From positions 89,982,894 through 90,046,893 of the forward strand of contig CM074859.1 of assembly GCA_037501455.1 (NCBI GenBank): a stretch of 64,000 nucleotides of DNA, given 5' to 3'. Shown piece by piece: positions 45,914 through 56,646 of the stretch. Position 1 is the first letter of the stretch. Each line of letters starts with the position of its first letter. A model generated the notes under the pieces. It made no database searches and was not told where the DNA came from. It saw nothing but the letters and a program-made list of their open reading frames with translations. The position numbers were made by a program, and so were the translations under genes. The DNA comes from Lantana camara. Its lineage: Eukaryota > Streptophyta > Magnoliopsida > Lamiales > Verbenaceae.

Positions 45914-46833
45914 AAGGGAGGCCCAAGTTTTTTTTTAGGGATATAACCCTCAATTTCTTTCTCCTTTTTTTTTCTTCTATTATCTGACGTGGCCTTTTTA
46001 TCTATTTTTCCCTCCTATATTATCTAAAAATCTCCTCATGATTTCAAATTTCAGATCTCCCACCCAAATCAAACCCTAATTTCTTCTTCTTCTCTCCTCC
46101 TTCTCTCCTTCTCCTTCTCTCGCCGTTTCTCTTCTTCTCCTTCTCTCGTGCGTTCATCTCCTTCTACCAGTCGTTGCGTTCATAGTCGTTGCCTGCGTTC
46201 ATCGTCTTCTCTCTTTCTCTCTTTCAACAATTATTTTCTCTCCTTTAACGATGGCCGCGTTCTGCGTTCGCATGCCTTCGCCTGCGTTGTCTTCTCGCCT
46301 GCATTTGTCGTCGTCTTCTACAACCACGATTAAGAAAAAAATATAGAGAAATAAATACAGAAATCTGATCTTCTTCTATCGTGTTCTTTTTTTTTTCCTG
46401 TATTTGATGTTTGAAGATTCAAAGGTTCGATTAATAGATCCTGTTGATCTTCAAAGCTTTTGAAGATCTTCATGATCGAGTACTCGATCAACAGAATCGA
46501 GTACTCGATCAACAATTGATTCTATTGATCGAGTACTATATCATGAAGATCTTTATTAATAAAAGAAAATAAAAAAAAATATGAAAATCTATATGTCGAT
46601 CCTATTGATTTTCATGAATAAAAAAAATATAAAATTAAAGAATAACAGGAAAAAAAAATCTAGAAGATCGAGAAAAAAATTCTCTAGATCGAGAAAAAAA
46701 TCACTCGACATGTTGACGTGGAAAATAATTATATTTAATATTTATTTTATTAGAGATAATTAAAAAAAGGGTTATATAATGAAAATTTAAAAACTAAGGG
46801 TCACATAACGAAAAAAAGACTTGGATGTCCCTT
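45914..46833 (+). mobile_element. Non-autonomous TIR element, copy 1
   Basis: Ends are AAGGGAGGCCCAAGT (45914) and ACTTGGATGTCCCTT (46833), inverted repeats agreeing at 12 of 15 bases, followed inward by matching ATAACCCTCAATTTC and AACTAAGGGTCACATAAC. The inner part has C/T-rich runs (46080-46240) and repeated GATCGAGTACTCGATC palindromes (46470-46540). No transposase and no clear target duplication. A related copy in opposite orientation begins about 290 bp downstream. Confidence 0.6.
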
Positions 46834-47124
46834 ATAACGCAATCCCCCTTAGTAACTTATGATTAAAGTTTGTCTCAAATATTAAATTAAGCATGTATGT
46901 TGTATTTTGGAGTTTCCAATTCTATGACCGATATTCGAGTAGAAATTCTTGTCTTAACTAGTGAAAATTTCCAGAATTGAAAGGAAAGTGTTCTCCTTAA
47001 TTTAGGATATATTGACATTGGCTAGTCTACAAGAAATGATGAGTCTATCGTACCAGCACAACAACTACTAAGGTTCTTTATAAAAAATGGGAGTGGCTTA
47101 ATGGGGCCTTTAGCAAAAAGAGAT

Positions 47125-47989
47125 AAGTAAGTGTTTGTTTTGGAAAATAACCCTTAGTTTCAAAACCTTTCACTATATAACCTTTTTTTAATTATGTCCA
47201 ATAAAATAAATATTAAATATAATTATTTTCTACGTGTTCATGTCGATCACTCGATCAACATATCGATCTTCAAGATTTTTTTTTCTTTATTTTATTTTAT
47301 TCTTTTTTTATTTTATTCATGAAAATTAATAGGATCGACAGATAGATTTTTCAGATTTTTTTTTTTTTATTCTTGAAGATCTTCAGGATCGACTACTCGA
47401 TCCTCGTCGATCTTCAGGATCGACTAGTCGGTTCAAGTGATCGAGTAGTTGATTCTATTGAATCGATTAGTCGATTCATCGACTACTCGATCACTTGGAT
47501 CAATTAGTTGATCTTCAAGAGCTTTGAAGATCAACAGGATCGACTAGTCGATCACTTGACCTTTGAATCTTCAAACATCAAATACATAAAAAGAAGAAAA
47601 AGAACAAAAGATGATTGAAGAAGATCAGATTTCTGTATTTATTTCTCTATCTTTTTTCTTAATCGTGGTTGTAGAAGACGATGACAAACACAGGCGAGAA
47701 GACGACGGACGCAAACATAGGCGAGAAGACGACGATTTCTGTTTTTTCATTGTTGAATGAGAGAAGGAAAGAAAAACATCGTTGAAAGAGAGAAGGAGAA
47801 GATTTGAAGAAAATAGAATTTGATTTGGGTGGGAGATCTGAAATTTAAAATCCATGGAGTGTTTATATAGATAATATCAGAAAAAGAAAAGGAAAAAGAA
47901 ATTCAGGAGGCCACGTCAGATAATAGAAAAAAAAGAAAAAGAGAAAAGAAATTGAGGGTTATTTCACTAAAAAAAGACAGGCGTCCCTT
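47125..47989 (-). mobile_element. Non-autonomous TIR element, copy 2 (inverted)
   Basis: Read on the minus strand it follows copy 1: AAGGGACGCC...AATAACCCTCAATTTC, then the ATTATCTGACGTGGCC segment, then GATCTCCCACCCAAATC, then the same CGATTAAG text, then GATCGA/TCGATC palindromes (47380-47560), ending in AACTAAGGGTTATTTTCC. Its left terminus is degenerate. Together with copy 1 it forms a 2-kb inverted pair with a spacer of about 290 bp. Confidence 0.6.
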
Positions 47990-48168
47990 GAGCTCTAATA
48001 GTCTCATGGTTTAACTGCCTAAGTCTCATGTTCATAAAGAGTCGAATTCCCGCTAATATCCGTAACTCAGTCCAGCATATTAAGAATGCTAAGGAATTAT
48101 CGACGACTGTTGAAAAGCAATTAAAAATTTCTCAAAATTCATTGGTCAGTACTCTCATAGTGAAGTTC

Positions 48169-48599
48169 TGTAGCACCCAAGTCGATAGGCACCACATCCC
48201 CCGCACCAAGAGTCCAATCCACATATGAAATGAGAATTCATACATGAACTAAACAAGTGGCGAACGGGTGACAATTAAAAGAACCGTAGCTAAGCGGGGT
48301 AACCCTTAAACCAATAAACAAATAAGGAACAAATTAAAGGTTTAAAAGCGGAAGCAATACTAGTAATTACTTCAAGTAATGAGCAAAGTATTCAAATATG
48401 GCCATCCCAGCCTATAAGATCCACTTCAAGGATATCATAATATACAATCCCAAAAATAATATAACTATCAATATGCAACATCAAAATATGCTCAAGCTAG
48501 GCTACAAAATAAAGACTTGACAGACTCTATTTCCCCATCTAGCGAGACCTGCAAAAGCTGAAAGTGAGGAGGGGTTACTCTATGAAGACTAAGTGAGGG

Positions 48600-48637
<38 letters not shown>

Positions 48638-50778
48638 CATGCAACTTATAATCCTGAGTATAGTTTTGTCAATCATCCAAGTGGATAGTTTTGGAAAGAA
48701 AGCAATACTCGGTATTACAAGCATCAATTTAATTGTAACAATTCATTAGGCAATCAGTGACCCGGCGAGGGGGTATTCTCAATCCAAACTCCGACAGTGT
48801 ACAGTGGTTAATTAAGGTGTGGGGTGATCATGCAAAACAGTATCAATCAATCAATTAATAGTAACAATATCCATCCTCCTTCCATGGGTCAGTGGTCGGG
48901 TTTGCAAGGCCCAAGCCACCTCAGCAGTGTGAGACGGGGGCTCATGATTCCTACCCGCTCCTTCGATGGTATGGGAACCACCGGCTCAGGAATACCTCGT
49001 CTTCCCGTCTCCTAGGTCGCGCGAAGGTATTCCCAATGGGTACTACGTGTAAGGGCTCTTTTCGACGGCCCTATGTCGTTCCGGTCGCCAATCCCACATT
49101 TTCCCTTGGGCCCCAATCAATACCGTGCAATGTCTCGCCAAAACAGTATGGTGAGAAGATTTACAATTCAAGAAAAGGGTCCCTTTATAAAACATTTGTA
49201 TTTTGAAAACTATAGATATGATATAAGTTTTGGCCAAAATACACACATTGGATATACGGGCTTTTAAATATGTAAAGAAAACCTCACCTCAAAAGGAAGA
49301 AGGGATAGTGAGCTAAGGAGCCTGCTCCTCGTGTCCTGGACTGACCTCTGAACAAGAAATAGAAAAACTAAGGTAAGACTCGACCCTATGAACCAAATAT
49401 TCGACGAACGGCATGTTTATAGGATGATATGATATGAAATGCTGATAATAATTATTATGAATGTTCATATGCACAATTAATGTCCCAAAGACCAAGTGAA
49501 CGCACTAAATAACAAAAAGTATGAAAAACACACAATGCATGCTTCCAGAGGCCAGTCTCGGCAAGGACTGATTTTAGTTGAAAAGAGGTCACGGCCGGGA
49601 CATCCCAATCAGAAGGGTCCCTGCATAGCTATCCCGGCCGGGATTAATTTTGGTCTGAAAAGGATCACGGCCGGGACAGCCCAACAGGGGCATCCCCTGC
49701 GCAAGCATCACGGCCGAAATTGATTTTGTACTAAAAATGGTCCCGGGATCAGTACTCAGCTGATCACCTGACATTGGTTCCCAGCCGGGATGGATTTTGC
49801 ATTAAAGGGGTCCCTGCCGAGACCCTCTGCTCGAAAAACAGAGCAACAGTAGGTCCATGCAAAACTCACAACAAACCAACTCCAAATCAATACCAAATTA
49901 CAACCAAGACTTGTAGCATATATACACATACAATACTTCAATTAAGCATCAAAAGAACCACCAAAACATATCTAGATCAACATTTATTCAACATATAAAC
50001 CCTCATTATTACATATATCAATTCCAACCAACCAACCATGGTCTCATGCTAGGAATCCACAAATGATCATATATTCATGCATATACACATCTAAGAACCA
50101 CATATTAAACCTCAAATCAATAAATCCCCAACTTACACAATATTCACACACACATACACCAATATACACATATACACACATAGGTAATATACACCAACCT
50201 TGAAAGAAAGGAAGAAATAAGAGATGGAATGATCGTGATAGTGCAAATGAAAATAACTTGGCTCCTCCTATTCTCCTCCTCTAGCTCGATCCAAGTGAGT
50301 GAGTGTGTGTGAGTGTGTGTGTTCTTGTGTTTGAATGAGAGATATGAGGGAATGTAATGTGTATGTAATGTAAATATGATATAAGTCAATTATATTTGTG
50401 TATATATATATATATAATGAAAGATGTAAAAGTCTTGTGTATATATACTTATTTGCTATTAAGCCTTTGTCACTTTATTATTTACAAGTTAGAGATGATT
50501 GTACGAGGGATACATATGTAATTATATAATGGAAAAGTCAAGTGGAAGAATATATATATATATTGTATAGATATGTAGTTAAGTATAATATGGTATGCAT
50601 GTTACAATTAAACACGTAGGTTATATTAATGCAATTAAGTCCAATTATAATTAGTTGGATAATTAAGATTACAATTTACATAATAAGGTGGAAATAAAGT
50701 AAGTAAATAACCCTAACTCTCGGAAAAATCACTCGCGTGGCGAGTGTACCTGAAAATACAAGAACACGGGGCATCACA
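48169..50778 (-). mobile_element. Tekay-type solo LTR (2610 bp), TSD AGTTC
   Basis: Plus-strand ends TGTAGCACCCA (48169) and GGGGCATCACA (50778) are flanked by a perfect AGTTC duplication (48164-48168 and 50779-50783). Landmarks are the CATCCCCCGCACC block at 48193, GCGAACGGGTGACA, an AT microsatellite (48606-48638), AGGTTTTC-like sequence near 49280 and a palindrome-rich block at 49572-49830. The subfamily resembles the solo LTR at 15016-17517 more than the complete element. The CAGTC/GACTG hairpin is degraded here (ACTCTATGAAGACT near 48577). Confidence 0.9.
49572..49830. repeat. Palindrome block (ATCCCGGCCGGGAT type) in the solo LTR
   Basis: ATCCCGGCCGGGAT at 49631-49644 is a perfect palindrome. 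Around it, CGGCCGGGAC or GCCGGGAT recurs at about 58-base spacing, each followed by a stretch of the form TTTTGGTCTGAAAAGG, giving a degenerate tandem array of four to five units. It lies about 1.4 kb from the LTR 3' end, like the GGAACGGCCGTTCC cluster of the 15016-17517 LTR. Confidence 0.65.
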
Positions 50779-51533
50779 AGTTCACTTCAATAAGGCTTAC
50801 CGGTGTGAAAGGTATTTGAGATCACATCAAAAAAATGTGTGATATATTGGGACGACTCATGGCGATTAAGGTTGAAATTTTTGAATCCTTCCTAATGCAC
50901 CATATACTAAACACTCTCCCAATTCAGTATGGGTCATATAAGATTTCCTATAATACACATAAGGACAATTGGACAATAGGTGATCTATTAACCTTATGTG
51001 ATGAGGAAGAGGCCCAATTGGTACTTGAAATGGGAAAGAGTACACTATTAGCTCATCGAAAGAGTCGAAGTGTTTCTTTTGTAAAAGGAAGGGACAAGTG
51101 AAGAAGGATTATGTCAAATACAAAAAATGGCTTGAAAAGAAAGGTAACTCAAATTGTCTTGTTTGTTATGAATCTAATATGGTTAATATTGGTTATAACA
51201 CATGGTGGATTGATTCGGGTTTTACAATCCATATTTCGAATTCCGTACAGGGATTATGAAATTTGCGGGACCCAGTGTGAGCTAAACAATGCATCTATTC
51301 AGGAAATAAGATGCAGTCAAGAGTTGAGGTTATTGGGACCTGTGACTCAATACTAGGGTGTGGTTTTATTTTGATATTGAAAAAGACCTTTTACATTCCT
51401 AGTTTTTCAATAAATTTAATTTCTGTATCAAGATTTGCTCATTTGGAATACAATTTTAGTTTTTTAAACAATATTTCTATTTATATTATAAGTCTGGTCT
51501 TATTGGGAATGGTTTATTAATTGATGATCTTTA

Positions 51534-51558
51534 TCTATATATATTATAAAAGCACGAG
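51534..51558 (+). mobile_element. Candidate Helitron 5' end
   Basis: A|TCTATATATATTATAAAAGCACGAG at 51534 has the form of plant Helitron 5' ends (TC after A, then TATATTATAAA and GCACGAG). A matching 3' end is not found before the solo LTR at 52790; the orphan 3' end at 58401-58428 is a possible partner but the link is unproven. Diverged direct repeats (CCTACAATTTGAA...) lie at 51826 and 52106. Confidence 0.45.
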
Positions 51559-51988
51559 TTAGGTTTTGAGTTTCATGAAACTTATAGATCACCTAAAATA
51601 CCCTCATAATAATTATATCAATAATTTTAATCAAGGATAATTATGTAAATACATATTATAAATTATTAACTTAAAAATATTAAAAAAATATTTATTAACT
51701 TAAAATAGGACTTTTTATAGAGGAGAATTAAGACTTCTTTAATTTATTAAAAACATGTATAATTCAATAAGGATTCTTTTAATATTAATTGTATTCAAAT
51801 TTAATAATATAAAATGCCAAATTTCCCTACAATTTGAAATGTTTATTATAATAAGAGATGTCAAATGAATTGAAAGATAATAAGTTAATTCACATTATAA
51901 ATTTTGGCAAATAGAATGTTTCAATTACATATTGCTAAAGCGTATGAAACTAACATGCCAAAATTTTCAATTTTAAGACCTACAATTT

Positions 51989-52104
51989 TATTTTATTTTA
52001 TTTTTTTTTTAAACACACACACTCCCAAGTAGGGATTCAAACCCAGATCATTGCCCTGGAGAATAAAACCTTTAACCACTTGGACCAACCCCTATTGGCT
52101 TAAA
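51989..52104 (-). mobile_element. tRNA-derived SINE with 11-bp target duplication
   Basis: On the minus strand the body starts TAGGGGTTGGTCCAAGTGG, an A-box-like tRNA promoter, then has GGGTTTGAATCCC as B box, then TTGGGAGTGTGTGTG and an A-rich tail with AAAAT repeats. It is flanked by ACCTACAATTT on both sides (51978-51988 and 52105-52115). Length 116 bp. The perfect duplication and the two pol III boxes make this a clear SINE. Confidence 0.85.
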
Positions 52105-52789
52105 ACCTACAATTTGAAGTGTTCATTATAACAAGACATGTCTAACGAATTGAAAGAAGTGTTTACAATTGAATATTGCTAAAATATATCTTTCATTTTA
52201 TAGAAATATCATATGAGTTATATAATAATATATTGAGACAATAGTTTTTAAGTACCTATTACTGGGAGAAATTTTAATTTACTCCCCAGTGCTAAAATTT
52301 TTGTACAAACTCCCTATTTTCAAATTTTAACTTTTGTTTGTACCTCATTTTGTGTAAAAATACTCAATCATCCTTCATAGAAACAAAAAAAAAAAGTCAC
52401 ACAAACCATTTGTTAACATAATACCTCAAATACATAATTTCATACTTTTGTTTTGTAAATTAATACTTTAAAATAAATTTTCATAATTCATATATAAAAA
52501 TTAATACTTTTTTATAAAATTGTACTAGACCGAATGGATATAAATCTTAAAGAATAAAAATTCTATTTTCAAGCGATATATAATGTCTTTGTAAATACAA
52601 AAATGATCATGTTTAAAAATAATTAATTGTAATAGATTATGGACATAGTTAAATTGTAGTGTTGATGACATTAATATTGAATGAATTATCAAAAACTAGT
52701 TAAGAACAAGATTTGATCGAGAGGATCAAAAACAAAGACAGTCGAAAGAAGCGAGATTTGGTCAAGAAAAATTGATGTTGGGATGTTAC

Positions 52790-53366
52790 TGTAGCAACCC
52801 AGACGGAGGATACCACATCCCCAGTACTAGGATCCAAACCCGGTCATGAAATGGGAAGTCCATGCCCGAATCCGAATCATAGCGAACGGGAGACCAACTC
52901 ACACACTAGGTTAGGCGGAGCTAACTCAACAAACTCAGAGCGCGGAAGCAAATAAAACCAACAACTTCAGATAGTGGAAGCATTTAAAACAAAACATGCA
53001 AAGTAGGTGACGGGTTCAACTATCCCTAGAAGTCTGTCCCAAAAAGTCCATATTAATAAATGATATGATCCAGAATTAAACATTTATACATAACTTGTCC
53101 AAATCCGAATGTAATACAAGACAACCTTAAACGAAGACAACAGACTCGTCACGACAACTGAATATAAAGACCGACTCACGCCGCCTAGCTCGAAATCCAA
53201 AGCAAAGTCTGGAAACTAAAAGATAAAAATGAGGGGGTCAGTCAACTGACTGAGTGAGGGGGCTAACGCACACCCACAGTATATATAGAGAGTATAACAC
53301 ATATCAAAAGGATGGACTCATGAACCGGGAATAGGTGTTGCATACCAAAACATTTCAAAACAAAAC

Positions 53367-53422
<56 letters not shown>

Positions 53423-56400
53423 TTAGAAAACATTTTTTCAGAAACTCTATTCTGATTCATGATTCCCATAACATATCATATCATATGCTCGGCGAGTACA
53501 GGCTTCCAACCTCAACTCCTCATATCATAACAAAATAGAAATAACATACTAACCTCAACTCCAGGTGATGGTAGGGTTGCGCGACCCAAACCATCCAGAC
53601 AGACGAGGGGAGTGCTAATGCTACTCAAACCCTCAGGGCTCCAATTCCCAAAAAAACCTCCTAGTGGGTCCCGGTACATCCTCTTCATACATATGGAGAC
53701 TACGCACAGGTTTAACCCCGACGGCCCGATACCATCCCGGGGGCTCCTTACCCGTAGCTCCTGGGCCCCATAACATAACAGAACAGAACATAACATATGC
53801 CTACTTTCATGGAAATCTCGCTACATAATCATAGCATAACTTAGCTTTCCGAAATAGCTTACATATGCCTTCATACTTAATTTCCAGAACTTAAGTTGTA
53901 TCAGAAGGTCATAATCATATCATATCCAACACATATTTAATCGTATATATAGTATATAATCGCATGTGGGGATTGAAATCATCATATTGGGGTCATAGGT
54001 CGTTTAACTATACAAAATCCTAAACCTCACCTGAGAAGCGATAAGACACAAGAACTGAGATGATGGATGCCTACTCGATCACATTATCCCCACCCTGGAG
54101 ATCACTGACAGAAGAGGAAACACGATGTACTCATGAGACACGACCCAAACATGAACCACATAGACACACGGCAATGTTCATGGAGTCATGAGCCACGTAA
54201 ACATGCATAAAACTTTCATTTAAAATCATATAATTGCACACCAAGTAGTTTTCAAGCAATTAAAGAAGCATACTATAAGGTTCGGGGTTCAAGGTGCATA
54301 ATTAATATTCTTACTACAAGTTGTAAAATTCATTTAACACATAGGTAATTCACCTATAATACAAGTATAGCAATTAAATAAGAAATTCGGTAACATATAA
54401 TTCAATTGGCAATTACATAGGTTTATAACAATTAGAAGGATATGCGTAGGTCATAATACAATATAGAAACGAGCATATTCTAAGAGACAATTTTTTTAAT
54501 ATAAGAGAGTTTGGAATAAGAAATCGCTAAATAGATTAGTTTTATTTTATGAGTTTTAGAAGGAAATTTATATACAAAATAATTTGGTTATAACTATTGT
54601 TTCAAATTTAAGTCAAAGTGCTACTTCCCATTGGTATTAATGTCATGTTACAAGACAAAATTGTTATTACCATATGCACATATACATATGCGCTCAGTAC
54701 AACTAAACCAGAAGATTGCAGAATTACATTTAGCCCATTAACAACAAATTGTAATCAGGAGTAAGTAAAATTTGGCAAAACCCAACAATTATTAATTACA
54801 AGAGCCCATCTTCAATTAATAGGTGTTATCTTACTAATTCTAAGAATTGGACAATACACAACATTCATTATTCCCAACAATCAAGCTTCAATAGCATAAG
54901 TCAAATTCAAATACACATTTAGAGGTAACTGAGTCATTAAACGACAATTATACTAATTATGTTTTAGTCCAACAAATACCAAATATATATTTATTAATCA
55001 AAACATTAGGCTTTAAACGGAATTCAAGAACCCAAGACTCCCTTATCATAAATCCATCATTTATAATTACAGCATATATTAATTCCATTTACACACCATA
55101 ATTCTTAATCGACGAAATAATTTAGAAAACTAATTCAATCACAGTTAATTTAATTAACACAAAATCCTTCATTATTAATCTAATAGGTAGTTTAGTTAAG
55201 ACTAACCAAACTCAATTTATAGTAGCTATACAATTATATTCATCTAAATTGCACAACTAACTAAGCCCAAAAACTGGAATAATTAAATCAAACTATCATA
55301 CTAGTTACGATTAAGAAATTAAATAAATTGTGCAGAAAAAGAGGTTTACAATTGGAGAAGTGGTGCAGAAACGGGATTTGGTTGTTCCTGATTAAAGTGA
55401 CCAAAGCTGAAGTTGGTCGGTTGCCAAAAATACGGTAGAGGGTTGGTGGCTGTTGTTGCTGGCTGCTCTAACTCTGGCGGTTGGCCGGCTGGAGCGGCAA
55501 CGATGGCTGAAACACAGGTGGGGCGAGGTGAATAGCGACGGACGGTGACGCGTCAGGCGCCAGATTTGGCGTGGTGGTGGTGGTGCGTCGGAATCGTGGC
55601 TGGAGATAGAAGGAATCGGCGGCGGAGGAGCTGGCTGGGGCGACGGAGATGGTGGTGATTGGTGGCAACAGATCTGCTGTTGCTTGCCCTGTTTTTTCCT
55701 TGTTCACCGGGGTGGCTCGTAGTGGCGGAGGATGGAGAGAAAGAGAGAATGGCTAGTGGTGGAGTTCGCAGGTAAAATGACAGAGGTTGCTCGACCTTCA
55801 GCGGAGGTGGTGGCTCTGAATCGCCGACTGCACGACGACTCTGGAGGAAGAGGGCTACGTCGCTGCTTGTGAAGATGAAGGCCGAAAGGGGAAGGAGTCG
55901 TTGGAGTGGTGTCGATGGTGTGGGACGCCAAAGAGAATGGTGGTGGTTGCCGGAGGAGGTGGCGGCGGCATAAAGATGTTGGCGGAGGTTGCGCCGCTAC
56001 TGCTGCTCGTTGGAGAGAAGGGAGAAAGAAGAAATAAAAATGGGGCTGCTAGGGTTTCAGCGCATAAAAGACCCATTTTTTCCGAAATTGCACATAAGTC
56101 CCTCAAAAGTTTAGGTCAAGCGATTAAATCCCCAGATTTAAGTAAGATTTAGATCAAGCCCAAGTAAAGATTCGATAATTATAAAAGCACACCCAGAATT
56201 AAAAATAAGGTCCAATTAAGCCCAAATTCGAGATTAATAAATTAGGAAGAGAGTCCCAAACAATTAAACAAAGTTCAATCAAGTCCTTAACTTTATAAAG
56301 CTACAAATTAACCCACATAATTATAAATAAAGTGCAATTGGTCCTAAACCTAATTCAATTAAGTCCACAAGTTGCATATATCGACATTTAAGGGCAATTA

Positions 56401-56615
56401 AATAAATTTAAATACGTTTGTCTCATAATTATAATTAATTTATGAAATTAAAGAGGGGTTAAAAATAAAAAATAATGCGTTAAACACAATCGAGGTACAT
56501 CATTCACATAATTAAATATAATTATGCACTTTAAACATAATTAAACACACAACACTGAGCCTAAGCTCACTCGTGACGTCAAACCAAACCTGTCTTGAAA
56601 ATACGGGGTGTTACA
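52790..56615 (-). mobile_element. Tekay-type solo LTR (3826 bp), TSD GTTAC
   Basis: Ends TGTAGCAACCC (52790) and GGGGTGTTACA (56615) are flanked by a perfect GTTAC duplication (52785-52789 and 56616-56620). Landmarks include ACCACATCCCCAG, GCGAACGGGAGAC, the perfect palindrome TCAGTCAACTGACTGA (53238-53253), an AT microsatellite (53369-53420) and CTCACCTGAG at about 54025. A GC-rich block at 55450-55990 carries short proline/serine/threonine-rich frames that look like chance frames. The same subfamily is present as the fragment at 6725-6994. Confidence 0.92.
53238..53253 (-). other. Conserved CAGTC/GACTG palindrome
   Basis: TCAGTCAACTGACTGA is a perfect 16-base palindrome 448 bases from the LTR 3' end, at the position of the hairpins in the other Tekay LTRs. 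Confidence 0.65.
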
Positions 56616-56629
56616 GTTACCACGGTTTA

Positions 56630-56646
56630 GGGGGGGGGGGGGGGGG
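56630..56646. repeat. Run of 17 G
   Basis: Uninterrupted G run ten bases right of the solo LTR duplication. It could form a G-quadruplex and is a spot where sequence length is often unreliable. Confidence 0.9.

Larger units (their letters stand above)
48028..51520 (+). pseudogene. Copia gag/protease relic, split by a solo LTR
   Basis: Left part (48028-48168) encodes NAKELSTTVEKQLK...SLVSTLIVKF. Right part (50784-51520) encodes HHILNTLPIQYGSYKISYN, LCDEEEAQLV, a knuckle remnant CFFCKRKG, WWIDSGFTIHISNS, FYIPSFSINLISVSRF. This is the usual order of copia gag, CCHC knuckle, protease and the region after it. Stops and frame changes interrupt it several times, and integrase and reverse transcriptase are absent. 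No LTRs of its own are visible. The zinc knuckle has lost its C-terminal ligands. Confidence 0.75.

Noticed and set aside
52000..52100. A functional tRNA gene
   Set aside because: A and B boxes are present but no cloverleaf can be completed, and the 11-bp duplication and A-rich tail identify a SINE.
55468..56106. Proline/serine/threonine-rich frames on the minus strand
   Set aside because: They lie in the GC-rich part of a solo LTR, overlap in several frames and have no start context or domain.
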